NCBI GenBank assembly: GCA_033064195.1
Contig: JARBJD010000412.1
Coordinates: 1-56,972, forward strand
DNA: 56,972 nt
Source: Blattamonas nauphoetae
Taxonomy: Eukaryota; Preaxostyla; Oxymonadida
Direction: 5' to 3'
Shown: one piece after another, positions 29,909 through 43,948 of the stretch
Layout of the letters: the number at the start of each line of letters is the position of its first letter
How positions within the stretch are numbered: position 1 is the stretch's first letter
Notes under the pieces: model-generated
Databases searched by the model: none
Told to the model about the DNA's origin: nothing
What the model saw: the letters and a program-made list of their open reading frames with translations, nothing else
Translations under genes and position numbers: made by a program

Positions 29909-29938
29909 CAGATGATTGTTGGAGGAAACAATCATCTG
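29909..29938. repeat. Perfect 12-bp stem palindrome
   Basis: CAGATGATTGTT and AACAATCATCTG are separated by six bases (GGAGGA). It lies just after the Merlin-like remnant and could be a terminal or cruciform element. Confidence 0.7.
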
Positions 29939-29989
29939 GATGATTAAACCTGTCTTGAAGGGATGCATACCAGAACTATGTATGAAATC

Positions 29990-31020
29990 GATTGGAATTG
30001 GGCTCTCTACGGTCAACATGTTGATCTTGTCGAGGGCGCTTTCAACCCGAGCCGCTGAGCTTCGCATTTTGTGGGAGGGATGATTTCTCTGAAGTTGTGA
30101 TTCGTAGAGAGTCGTTTCATTCCTTGCATTTCCTTGAAAAACGATATCAGGTTTGGGATTGTGTCGATCACGGTATCCAAAGTCAGATTCTACTTGACAT
30201 ATGTCGAAAGAACGTTACATCTCCAGAATGAGATTGATATCCTTGAACAACACATAAATCATGCAGAAATTCAATGTTATCACATCTCATTCTGGAGATT
30301 TATCTCAATCGTCGCGTTTTGGCTCCGGTTTATTGCACGGATCTTGTGTAGGTATTCTAGTCCATCACATTTTGGACATCTATCCGTTCCGAAGTGTTGT
30401 CCTAAAGCCACTGAAACAACATCAATCTTTCGCTTTTTCTTTTGGTTGACGAAGTTTCTTTTTTTAAAACAATAAAACCATGCTCAAGGAGTTCTTGGCG
30501 TCTGCAGAACGGAACGAGTATCTGGAGAAGAAGCACGAAGGCAGATTTGTCGAGATGTTCCGACATTCTTGCTTGTTCATGGAGGATCCCATGCAACTTA
30601 TCTTGAGAAACCGAGTCGAAAATGAAAAAAACGCGAACCTCCAACATCTGAGTGGTTTTGGATGAGGACACCAAAGTGGATGAGAGTAGACTAGAAGGAT
30701 AATTGTGTTGAATCTTCTCAATGCTGCTCGTCTTCGGACCTACAGAAGGGCTTTTGAGCATGAGCTTGACCGCATTTTAGCCATCCTGGCTCGTTTGAAG
30801 ACAGGTATGGGTTGGCGACTTAATCTGGGATTGGGATTTATCATTCCTTTTTAAAAAAGGGCTGCACATGCACGTCTGGTTGACGTAAACTTCGATGCTG
30901 ACATGTATACACAACAAATCATGCTGTCATACCGCTCAATCTCCGTCATCAATGTCGTTTTGTTTCACTCGTTCATACTTTCAATCACTTCCAACTCAAG
31001 CATCGAGAAGACACCGAACC
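29990..31020. other. No gene recognised; one inverted repeat
   Basis: ATCTCCAGAATGAGAT at about 30219-30234 is mirrored by ATCTCATTCTGGAGAT at about 30284-30299, a pair of 16-bp arms spaced by about 49 bases. Elsewhere there are short frames only, with no domain I can name. Confidence 0.5.
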
Positions 31021-31199
31021 GTTGACACAGATTGATCTTGATGACCTTCTGCAACTGGTGGATGGCGAACATTGTTTGATTTCGCGACTATTATTGTTAT
31101 TTGTTCGTTTCATTTTGACCCATCACATCTCCAAAGTTCGTCATTCTTTCGTGCTCTTCAACCCTGCCCATCCGTTCAGCTTTATTCTGGATCAGGTAT

Positions 31200-32525
31200 T
31201 TGACAGAGCTGGGCCGACTGTCTCTTTTTCCTCCTGCGAAAATCATTTTAGATCTTGTAACGAGTCACCAACCCACCGCACTTCGTTCCTTGTCTCAACG
31301 GAATCCTTCAACAGTTTTCCTCGAATCTCAAATAGGACTCCGTCAACATCCCCCTCAAACTTTATTTCCAGATTTTGACACATCTGTTGAGTCGCCACCT
31401 CTCGACGCTCCTTTGTGTAGTGGAGGTGATTTTGTTCTTGATGAACCGTCTTCCGTCGTCTCAGTCTCAGATTCGTCCTTCAATTCATTTCTAAATGCGA
31501 TTCATTCCGGTGCTTCCCTCACTTGGGGTTTGGAGGAGATGGAGGCTACAGTCGTCAGGGGCGAATTCATACTCTTCAATGAACATCGAATCCTTCCTTG
31601 TGACAAACGAACCGCGTTTCGATCCTTCAATCAGGTATTTCAACATAACAAAATCCCAGAATACAAGATGTATCAGATGACGAAAGTTATGGTTCACCAA
31701 GCGAACATTAGAACCGATGTCTGTTCTGTTTGTGTTGTTGGTGATCAGCTTCGAACACAAGGGAGAAAGTTGGCTGAAGAGACAAGACTGGATCTGACAG
31801 AGTGTATCCGCCGCCACAACGAGGATACCATCTTCCAAAGGATTAAACACAACGCTGACATTGCTGACCTTCTGGGAAACGAATGCGTAATAGTTGCAGA
31901 TTTCAAGGAGAATCTGAACCTCCCAATGGGCAGAACGCAAGTTGGAGAATCGTTCTCCTCGAGAGCGCCCGTACAAATGCTCACATTCGTGCTTTTCAGG
32001 AGAGTTGGAGCCAAAATTCAACAGAGAGTCTTCACCGTGCTCTCGCGAACTCAATCCATTCTCATGGACAAGTCATTTTCAACTGTCACCACAATGAAAT
32101 GGTGGAGTGACGGCGCACCTCACTTCCATTCACGGGAGTTTGTGTTGTTCCTCCTGGTCGATCTTCGCATCCACAATCGCTGAATCGAAACTCAGGTCAA
32201 TTTTTTCTATCCACAGCACTGAAAAAACTGTTGCGATCGAGTGTTTACAAAATACTCGAGGCTCCTAGCCCGATACCCATCGCCAATCAATGACTTCACA
32301 ACCCTCATCCAAGTCTTGAAGCTGAAGGCCAACACATCCAGCAGTATCCATCATGAGTTCGTCGATTGTTCTGATTTTGTGGCCCCAACTTCTGTTCACT
32401 TTCTCCCTCTAGAGCATTTCAAAATGTCTCTCTTCTTCTCAAGAAGCCACGACACAATCTATTCAGCACCGATCTCTGACACGACGATGTTGAAGCTGTC
32501 GTCCATTGCTGTCGACAGTTCCTGA
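31200..32525 (+). pseudogene. Unassigned DDE-like transposase
   Basis: A 327-residue open frame (31200-32183) and a continuing frame (32241-32525) show an RNase H-like pattern. There is a CSVCVVG finger-like pair and a basic helical region with RRHNEDTIFQRIKHNAD. CVIVADFKENLNLPMGRTQ has an Asp at the end of a hydrophobic strand, FTVLSRTQSILMDKSFSTV follows, then MKWWSDGAPHFHSREF, an Asp/His-rich box. The pattern (aDFkENy ... Q ... sDGa..qfk) resembles poorly described eukaryotic transposase-like proteins. No superfamily name can be given with confidence. The C-terminal part lies in another frame, so it is probably inactive, though the 327-residue block is well preserved. Confidence 0.5.
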
Positions 32526-33079
32526 CACGATGACTGATGCTTTCGAAGATGAAGTTCGATGTGAACTGAAACAATTACATCGGAGATATCCCTAGCAGAA
32601 AGTGCTTGATTGTGACGATGACGTAGTGATGTGGAACTGACGGACAAAACTTCGTTCTCCTCGGACATCGGACAGAAGAGATGTCCAAGTTAAATAGAAG
32701 TGTTTCATGTGACCTATATAGCTGTTTCATCCTTAAATTTCTATCATCAATCCGTCTCAAATGTTGATATGATTCATCTTTTATCTTTCAAAACAATTAA
32801 AAACGAGTATTAGAGAATTCAGACAAAAATCCCAGAAATTGCTGAAATGTCCAAGCTGGTCCGATCTTGGATATTCGCTCATTTGTTGAAAAAACGAATC
32901 GTCAGAATTTCTTCACTAGTAAATTCTGATCATTGGAAAACGGACAAAAGTATCCAGTCCTGGACATCGGACGATCCGCCCATTCATGGATTTCCGATTT
33001 AAATCCACAACAAGAATCGATCAGCAATTGTTCTCGACAATCATGAAGAAAAGACAGTTGACTCCTGCCATCACAATAA

Positions 33080-33547
33080 ATGCCAACAGAACCATTCTCA
33101 CTGCAACTGGTATTGCATTTTGATTTCAATGAAGACGTGAGCATGTGCAGATTCAATGGACGTGGAATAATTACAGCATTTGTCGATCACAGGTGTTTCT
33201 TCAATGCTTCATCCACCCAGTCAATATGTTCATCGATGGAAGCGGGTCGTAAACGAACACTAGAACAAAATCAAAAACGTGAGAGAAAGTTCCACTTTTC
33301 ACAAGTTGATCATTCAGTCCTGGTTTCTTTTGCAAGCTCAGGGACACCATTTCAGATGGTTGAAGACCCAGCATTTGTGAAATTGGAACAAGACCTCATC
33401 AAATTGGGTCAGTCCTTTCCAAACAGCACAACCATGTTTTCGTATTCACAGATCCATCACAAGAATCATTTCCTCGTTTTCATTCCATTCGGGAAACATC
33501 GTCAAGTGGAGTTGATTCCGCAACAGTTCTCATTGACGAAACAATGA
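33080..33547 (+). pseudogene. hAT-like transposase N-terminal fragment
   Basis: The 155-residue ORF contains VDHSVLVSFASSGTPFQMVEDPAFVKLEQDL, close to the hAT pattern in which a helix ending in G-x-P-F-x-x-V-x-x-P-x-F follows the BED-finger region. The catalytic and dimerisation parts do not follow, so it is a fragment. An M1 MITE lies directly downstream (33580-33945) and may have cut it. The 32526-33079 stretch before it shows nothing else. Confidence 0.55.
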
Positions 33548-33579
33548 AGCTCAAATCTCCACAACCAGATATCCGTTTT

Positions 33580-33945
33580 CAACCAAATAAAAAGCACTTT
33601 TATCTTGAATATATCGAAAAAAGACTCACAAAAATTTTTTTTTCCTAATAAATTTGTGGGCGAGAAAAACAGCGTTTTTTCTCATCTTCCCAAATACCCA
33701 TCTTTTTTTTTTCAAATTTTTAAACAATATTTTAGTTTCACCAAAAAACGGTTCTGTGAAAACTTTCATGAAAATCGGTTCACTGATTGTTGAGATATCC
33801 TCGTACACATTTTGAAAAAAGGCCAAAACGAGGTATTTTAAGGATTTCTCGAATTTCCCAAATCGGAAATTTTTCAATTTTAATATTTTTCTTAGTTGGA
33901 CCAATATGGTTTATTTGGACCCCAGGTTCCGGGTTGGTGACACGG
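33580..33945. mobile_element. Degenerate M1 MITE copy
   Basis: The inverted interior (ACGGTTCTGTGAAAACTTTCATGAAAATCGGTTCACTGA) and the right arm with TTTTTCTTAGTTGGACCAAT and GGTTGGTGACAC match family M1. The left arm is degenerate. Confidence 0.65.
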
Positions 33946-34027
33946 ACCGGGTTAATGACATATCAATAAATTCATCGACCTGATTCACACACTCTTCAAT
34001 ACAGTCGGAGTTTTCGAGAGGAATTCC

Positions 34028-34408
34028 ATGTCGATAGCAAACTCCCCACCGCTCCTGACAAACCTCGTGTATCTGTTGTGCTCCTTTGCACAAAGTGTGC
34101 ACCCTGTCTCATTTCAATGGGCCAATCTCATCAACGACTTGGCCACCGAGGTGTGTCGACTCACTCTCCTCGATGATGACGGGTACGCAGCCATTCTCGG
34201 ATACTCTAAGACATCTGAGGGGAGAGAGGCCTTTCAAAAAAAGACGTTCTTGTGCGATGTGGAGAATCAGAAGTGTGCGTGGAAAGGGCCCAGTCAACCA
34301 CAACTTCGGGATGAGTTGTTCATCAACCTACTACAAAAGAAAGTTGCCCGAACAAGATGTGATCGAGAGGAGTTCGAAGTAGAGATTGTGTTGGAGAACG
34401 AGTCTTGA
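34028..34408 (+). CDS. Hypothetical ORF upstream of the OTU-domain ORF
   Basis: A 126-residue frame has coding-like composition (FQWANLINDLATEVCRLTLLDD, ELFINLLQKKVARTR). I recognise no family. It lies on the same strand as the OTU-domain ORF, and a further frame at 34476-34763 lies between them. The three may be exons or broken parts of one gene. A long predicted helix pattern and absence of low complexity argue for a real, if decayed, coding region. Confidence 0.35.
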   Translation: MSIANSPPLLTNLVYLLCSFAQSVHPVSFQWANLINDLATEVCRLTLLDDDGYAAILGYSKTSEGREAFQKKTFLCDVENQKCAWKGPSQPQLRDELFINLLQKKVARTRCDREEFEVEIVLENES

Positions 34409-34666
34409 TGAATTGTCGGCGAAGAGGAGAAGTGACAATGACGAACTCATCCTACTCATTCAGCCAGGTGAATAAGTGTCGAAAGGAGTAGAAATTGTTG
34501 TTGAAATTGACCAAGTACTTCGATTTACCCGCCAACTGGCGAGTTCCTTCATTCAACACTTGACTCCTGCCAATACTATGGTGGGGAACCTCGAGATTCT
34601 TCTTGAAAGAACCTTCCCCAAGATGAAGCAATGGGAAATGGACCGGAATTTGTCGACCTATGAAGT

Positions 34667-35470
34667 GTGGCTCGATGGAGGAGTAGTCACTACTTTTATA
34701 AGAAGGAAGTTGAATCTGAGGAGTCAGATTTCCATCAACTCGCAATTCTCGCCGACACGTTGACAAGTACACCTCCAACCCAAGCTTCACCTGAGAGGAC
34801 CATCAAAGTCGTCAAGCGCCATGCTTCGCTCAAACGTCCCCGGTTGTTGTCCAAAACGAATGATGCTATTCTCCGTGTTGCATCACTCTCCGAAACAAGT
34901 CCGACACAATCACCAATTGTCAAGACAAAACGTTCTGATGACCAATTCGAGAGGGAGAGACTCGTGAATGGCGGTAAAGATTCGAAATCCAATCGAACAG
35001 ATCCAAGATCTCTGAATGAAATTCGATTCGACTCGAAATATTATCGATCTTGGAAGAGTGGTGACTCTGTTACCAATGGTTCCTGCTTCTTCCACTCCAT
35101 CCTTCTTCTCCTCCCAGAGGTAGACCTATCCGTATCAGACCTGAGAAAACAAACGGTTGACTTCATGAATCGGAGCAGAGAGTCGATCAACATTGATACT
35201 TTTCTACAGGACTGGGAGAACAGAATGAGCGACAACCTTCTCCAATCCACCCCAGTTGAGATGTGGGAAATCGTTGCTGTGTCCCACCTTCTGCAGAGAC
35301 AGATCATCATCCACTCCAGTTGCATGAGACCAATTGCTACAATGTTCCAGCCATCATTGTCAGTCCGCAAACAACCAGCTCTTCGCGTTGCCTATGTACA
35401 TGGGAATCAATATCTGCCGATGATTCCAGTTAGGAATAGATTCAGAGTCAGTGCATTCAATTCACAATAA
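34667..35470 (+). CDS. OTU-like cysteine peptidase domain protein
   Basis: The 267-residue ORF has a basic Ser/Thr-rich N-terminal half. Its C-terminal OTU-like fold runs from about residue 130 to 265. The catalytic-Cys box reads GDSVTNGSCFFHSILLLL (about 132-149). The later elements are WEIVAVSHLLQRQIIIHS and the final strand LRVAYVHGNQYLPMIP. In OTU proteases the last strand normally carries the catalytic His before an aromatic residue (NHY); here that position reads Gln (NQY), so activity is doubtful. OTU peptidases remove ubiquitin, and OTU domains are also common cargo of protist transposons. The neighbourhood is transposon debris, so the ORF may be element-borne. Confidence 0.6.
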   Translation: MARWRSSHYFYKKEVESEESDFHQLAILADTLTSTPPTQASPERTIKVVKRHASLKRPRLLSKTNDAILRVASLSETSPTQSPIVKTKRSDDQFERERLVNGGKDSKSNRTDPRSLNEIRFDSKYYRSWKSGDSVTNGSCFFHSILLLLPEVDLSVSDLRKQTVDFMNRSRESINIDTFLQDWENRMSDNLLQSTPVEMWEIVAVSHLLQRQIIIHSSCMRPIATMFQPSLSVRKQPALRVAYVHGNQYLPMIPVRNRFRVSAFNSQ

Positions 35471-35564
35471 ACAGAGTTTGATTTTGTATCGAATTGTTTG
35501 AGAAGGACAAATCAAAGTGAGGTCAGAAAGTGATTCAAGATCTAAGATGGGGTTGCCATCCCAA

Positions 35565-35770
35565 GTTTTATCCCGCTCATCCTCATTTTCATTTCCTCCA
35601 TCCTCATTCTCATCTCCTCCATCCCCATTCTCATCTCCCTCATCCCCACTTTCATCTCCCCCATCCCCACTTTCATCACCTCCATCCCCATTCTCATCTC
35701 CCTCATCCCCATTCTCATCTCCTCCATCCCCATTCTCATGTTTTCCATGCTATTCCTCATCGTCTCCATC
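35565..35770. repeat. 18-bp minisatellite (CATCCCCATTCTCATCTC)
   Basis: About ten degenerate tandem units of CATCCCCATTCTCATCTC and CATCCCCACTTTCATC type create apparent ORFs on both strands: His/Pro-Ser repeats on plus, Met-Arg-Met-Gly on minus. No independent sign shows these are translated. Confidence 0.85.
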
Positions 35771-35819
35771 CTTTTTTCTATCAGTTTTCTAGAACAGAAA
35801 AGTTGTTTTGGTTTAACAT

Positions 35820-36400
35820 GAAGTCGTTGCTTGAGTTCTGGGAACCAAGGAACGACTTAGGAAAGAACGGGGAGAGTCGTAGACGAAAGAGAAGACTGGT
35901 ATGATGGTGGGAACAGAAGAGATCGGAAGTTCGAAATAAAAGATACTCAAGACAACGATTCTCAAGAATAAAGGACTGGCAAACAATTGAAATCGAAAGA
36001 GCACACTAGGGTTTGTTGTGAGTTGGAAGTCGGCAGGTCCAGCAACAACACCATGTGATTTGGTGATGGGAGTGTGATCGAGCTGAAGAGCACCTGATGA
36101 GAAAGAGATAAAGTCATGAAAGAATGAGAAATTTGGAGAGCAAACCTGTGTTTGCGACAGATCGCGAGCGATCTGGCCCCGTACCTGTACACACTTACGA
36201 GTTTTTTCAATCCAACCCATTCTATCAATTCATTTCGTTGACCTCCTATTTAGGCGCTGTCCAAGGTTGGACAGCGCCTTGCTTGGACCGGACAATTGCA
36301 CATCACTATTCACTTTCATCATTTCATTCATTTTCAACAAAATAGTCATCAGTTATTTTCAAAAATAGATCAAAAGCAAAACAAGAACTGATTATGGCTG
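35820..36400. other. No gene recognised; strong hairpin inside
   Basis: This holds a minus-strand frame without recognisable domain and a 28-bp near-perfect palindrome at 36251-36278. I see no other structure. Confidence 0.4.
36251..36278. repeat. Palindrome, 13-bp stem
   Basis: AGGCGCTGTCCAA and TTGGACAGCGCCT are separated by GG. It is GC-rich within AT-rich surroundings and could be a short terminal repeat relic or a hairpin. Confidence 0.8.
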
Positions 36401-36407
36401 TTTCAAA

Positions 36408-36818
36408 CTATTTGCATTTCGGAGCCCATCGAGTCGGGAATTGTTGGCGATTGATAAAACCAAATAAGGGGTTCAGATCATCCTCCTTTCTCTCCTTCGC
36501 TGTAACTTCCTCGTCTGGAACACAGTGTGTTTCCATCTCTGCGAACACTTCTTCGTTTCGCAGATGCCACAAGTACTGACGGCTGGTCTGGAAAATGGAT
36601 GTGACATCCTTTATGAATGCCTTTCCCAGGAAGAGCGGAGGCCAGTGATCGTATGCGAATGGTAAACAGTCCGAATGCGATATCAGTCGTTTTCGTGAAA
36701 GTTTGGTGTATACTCGTCTTCCAAGGATTGTTCCAAACTTTTCTTTACATCTTAGAGAAACAATATTGAAGGAAAAACAGGTAAAGTGAAGTGCCGGAAA
36801 AGTCCAACGGATTATCAT
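36408..36818 (-). CDS. Hypothetical ORF, 136 residues
   Basis: A minus-strand frame with a balanced composition (FLGKAFIKDVTSIFQTSRQYLW, NPLFGFINRQQFPTRW) and no family recognised. It could be a small gene, an exon, or a transposon relic, as the flanks show no introns or partner exons I can identify. The stretch from 36820 to 37150 has no recognised gene. Confidence 0.25.
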   Translation of the reverse strand: MIIRWTFPALHFTCFSFNIVSLRCKEKFGTILGRRVYTKLSRKRLISHSDCLPFAYDHWPPLFLGKAFIKDVTSIFQTSRQYLWHLRNEEVFAEMETHCVPDEEVTAKERKEDDLNPLFGFINRQQFPTRWAPKCK

Positions 36819-37336
36819 CGGAATCTATGAAGAGAAGAGAAGACACTTTATCAACTCGTCTGGGAACCCTCCAGAGATTGTCTCGGCTGCTTTCCAGAGT
36901 TCATCAACCATTCTCGTTCTATTCGATCGACAAATGTCATCCAACGACATCGAATCGAGATCAACTTAGAATTCGTGTGAGGCGAAGAGTCGGTCAACTT
37001 TACCACTTTGTGAAGTCAAAACAAAAACTGCACGAGTCTGTTGATCGTCGGCATCTTTTTCGTTCTATTTCGTAAAACTAGTCACGAACATCAGCAATCT
37101 TGCCCTTTTCTTGTTCATAACGAGCAATTTAGAAATCTGCTGAGATCTGACCCTTGGAGGAATTTGAGACTGACCTTTCACAGCACGTTTTGCGGATCTG
37201 CCAAGCTTACATAGCGGTTGACTTTAGCGATTTTTTAAACCATAAATCACATCTCAGAACGATTGAATCTCTTTGGGATTGGTGGAGGCAAACAAGGTAT
37301 GGGGCGATGGAAACTCAAACGTCGAACTCTGCGAAG

Positions 37337-41231
<3,895 letters not shown>

Positions 41232-41300
41232 GGGATAGTATTTAGTCTCGATGGATTGGTTTCTCCATTCAGATCTTTCCATCGACTTATTTCCGTTCTC

Positions 41301-42495
41301 ATGTCGACGTCATATGTAATTGGAGACGCTCGTTCTCGATCAGAAGTGTCAATGGGTTGATCAGATGTCCAAGAAAATCACGACTGTTGAACAGTTGAGG
41401 GAAACAGTCGATCAATTCACACAAGATGTTGAACGTTTGACTGATGAAGCAAAGTATGAAGAAGCAGAAAAGGTCAATTCGAAGCTCGAGACGTTGAAAG
41501 CACTCCTTTATGAGAAAGAAGAGGAGGAACTGAAGAAGAAGCATGCAATCTCTATTGAAGAATTGAAACAAGCGTATGAGGAGAAGATGAACAAATTTAA
41601 TTTCGAATGGGACGAGACGATGACAAAGTTCGAAAATGACTCAGCAACCCTTATCAAAACAACAAAGGTTTCTTCTATTTCGTTGAATGACAATATATTC
41701 GAACATTACTGCCAATATACCTCCTATTTCTCCCTTCTTTCTGTAGGAAAAGCAAAATAGACAACTCGCCGAACTTGAAACCGAATTCAGGACAGCTGCT
41801 GAAACCGGCACCCTCCCACCGGTCGTGTTTTCACAGGAATGCCAACTGTTGAGAGAACAAGAAAAACAACTTGGGAAAATGAAGAAGTTTGTCAATCATT
41901 CATGTTGATCATCAATCTGATCTCCAAACCAAACGGATCCACCACCCCTCATCAATCCTCTCACCCTTCCTTCTCTCCGCCTCACTTGTCATACTCTTTC
42001 TTTTTTCCATCTCAATAGATTTAAGGAAGCGCAGCGCACAAAAATGGCTGCTGATGCGATGGTTTGACATCTTACCCATTCATTTTTCATCAGGAAGAAG
42101 ACGAGATCAACAGACATCAAAAAGGCCTTGAGAAGCGAAACAACGATCGGATTATTCAGCTCAAGAAACAGATGCTGTTTGAGCTGACCAATCTGGAAAA
42201 GACAATTGAGAGGGAACGGAATGCCAATCGAACAAAACGTCTCGATGAAACTGCTCAGTTTGCTCATCTTTTTGATTTTATCATTTCTAGACTTGAACAA
42301 CGATATAAGAACATGCAGCAGGAACAAGCAAGGAAGAATCGAACTGAATTGAATGAATTTCATAGTAAGCGCGCCAAACTGCAATTCAAGGAAAGATCAA
42401 TGGCATCGTCGATGGTTAGAACGTCAGCAAGGTCTTCACCAAAGAAAGCTGGCCCAAAAGCGAAATCTTCGCCCAAACGGCAAGCTCCGCACTGA
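41301..42495 (+). CDS. Coiled-coil protein, 4-5 exons
   Basis: Exons 2-5 (numbering by the five-exon model): about 41344-41667, 41747-41890, 42026-42061, 42094-42495. They are in phase and encode an almost wholly coiled-coil protein (TVEQLRETVDQFTQDVERLT, EEELKKKHAISIEELKQAYE, QRTKMAADAM, LEQRYKNMQQEQARKN). The basic tail is SSPKKAGPKAKSSPKRQAPH. Introns are 79, 135 and only 32 nt (42062-42093; GTTTGA...CATCAG). The start is uncertain: ATG 41365 is the first in-frame Met. Alternatively ATG 41301 with a 28-nt intron (41316-41343) joins in frame. No family is recognised; a cytoskeletal or basal-body role would be only a guess. The gene begins 70-130 bases after the kinase and converges on TMEM120. 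Confidence 0.75.
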
Positions 42496-42653
42496 CACTG
42501 TGTTCACCTTCACCATTCACTCTATTTCGTTCGGTACTATTTCTGTATCATTTGATTTTCATTTTTGATTCATCGTTCATGAGAAACCAGCATTTTTCTG
42601 CTCAAAACACCTCAGTCAAAGAATGGTTCAATCATACAAACAAAAATGGACAG

Positions 42654-43862
42654 TCATCCCGCCTTTTTAGCCTTCTTTGTAACTTTATCGAACCTTCGAA
42701 CAGATTCGGTCGTCGGGGAAGCCGAAGGGAGTGGTTGGTCACCATTTGTTGGTGATGGCGTTTCCTCTGCGGAAGGGACGTTGGAGCCATAGAAGAATTG
42801 TGGAGACCATTCGGGAATATAGTCAATTTTCTTCCCTCCTTCAGATTTACAGAATTTGATGATAGCAGTGGAGAAGTTGCCGATGGCCAACGAGATGAGG
42901 ATAAGTCCAATCAAAGGGAGTGTCCATAGAGTTGAATTGCGGAGCTGAATGTATAAGTATATTGTATATGTCCCCTGTGCGAACTGAAGAATATATCCCA
43001 AAATAAGTAGAGGTAGGATTCGAGTGATTGACAGATTGTAGTGAATGGGAGCACTGTCGTGATTGACAACTTCCATGTCATCGATTTTGTTTAGTGATGT
43101 AAGGGCATATACGCGGTTGCGTTGATAGGTAGATTGATAATAGTTGACAACTCCTTCATAAACTCCGAGGAGATAGACATAATGCCGGAATGACGCAAGT
43201 GAATCGCTTTTTGGGGTCAGAGCAATGAGGAAAAACAAGAACATGCATATGTAATGATGAATAATCCACCATGTGCGGATATGCGATCCATTGGAGAGGA
43301 GAATGTGTTCTCGAAGGGTGATGGTGACGTAGAAGTACACGTTGTAGACACACCAGAGTGTATCAAGGAATGTGATGGGGAAAAAGAAGAACAATGCGTT
43401 GATGAGAATGAAGAGAAATGAGTGTGAGCGACACATTCTATTGTAGTCCTGGAGGTCATGAAGATAACAGTCAAAAAGTCAAACAAGTTTGTATTCTTGG
43501 CGATCTGCAGGCTTGAGCATTCTGACATTGCAATTTCCGATCAAAAGGCGAATTGGGAAGTTCCCCTTCGATGGGAAGAGAGATTTGTAAGACTGTGATT
43601 CAGCTTGAGATTGGGCGATGACTTTCGCTGCGGCCGACTTCTTTTCCTGAGAGACAGAAGCTCGTCTTGAGATTTTTCGCATGGTAGTGATCTGTTTGTT
43701 TTGTTCTAATGTTTTCTTCTCGACATTTTCTTGAACTTCATTGAACTCCTTCAGAATTCGTTTATACTTGTTTATAGCTTCCTCCGTTTCGGCCTGGAGA
43801 GCTTCTAACTTCTGTAGTTCAGAATCAAAAATGTTCTCCGGGATTTTAACTTCAGTTGCCAT
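42654..43862 (-). CDS. TMEM120/TACAN-family membrane protein
   Basis: Two exons, 43862-43485 and 43448-42654, are separated by a 36-nt intron (GTTTGACTTT...CTCCAG), giving 390 residues. The N-terminal part is a coiled coil (about residues 14-90), then PIRLLIGNCNVRML and EYKLDYNRM. At least six hydrophobic segments follow. The family signature is seen in TLREHILLSNGSHIRTWWIIHHYICMF (HH pair) and YQSTYQRNRVYALTSL; human TMEM120A/B have the matching ISNGSRIKGWW-FHHY box. Family members sit in the ER or nuclear envelope and resemble the ELOVL fatty-acid elongase fold, with a disputed ion-channel role. The C-terminal tail is Ser/Pro/Lys-rich. It is longer than the human protein (about 340 residues). 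It lies on the same strand as, and 86 bases downstream of, the giant gene. Confidence 0.85.
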
Positions 43863-43948
43863 GAGAGAAAGTGATCAGCTCGACATTTTTTTCTTCAGAA
43901 GAGAAACTTCAAATCGTTGTGAAATGCAGAATTGTTGTCAAATTATTC

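Noticed and set aside
33905-34102. A hAT-type LDPRF box joined to the downstream frames
   Set aside because: The LDPRF-like reading at 33908-33930 comes from the end of an M1 MITE, so it is not evidence for a hAT core.
35530-35904. His/Pro repeat protein on plus, or Met/Arg/Gly coiled protein on minus
   Set aside because: Both are translations of an 18-bp minisatellite; no promoter, intron or partner exon supports either.
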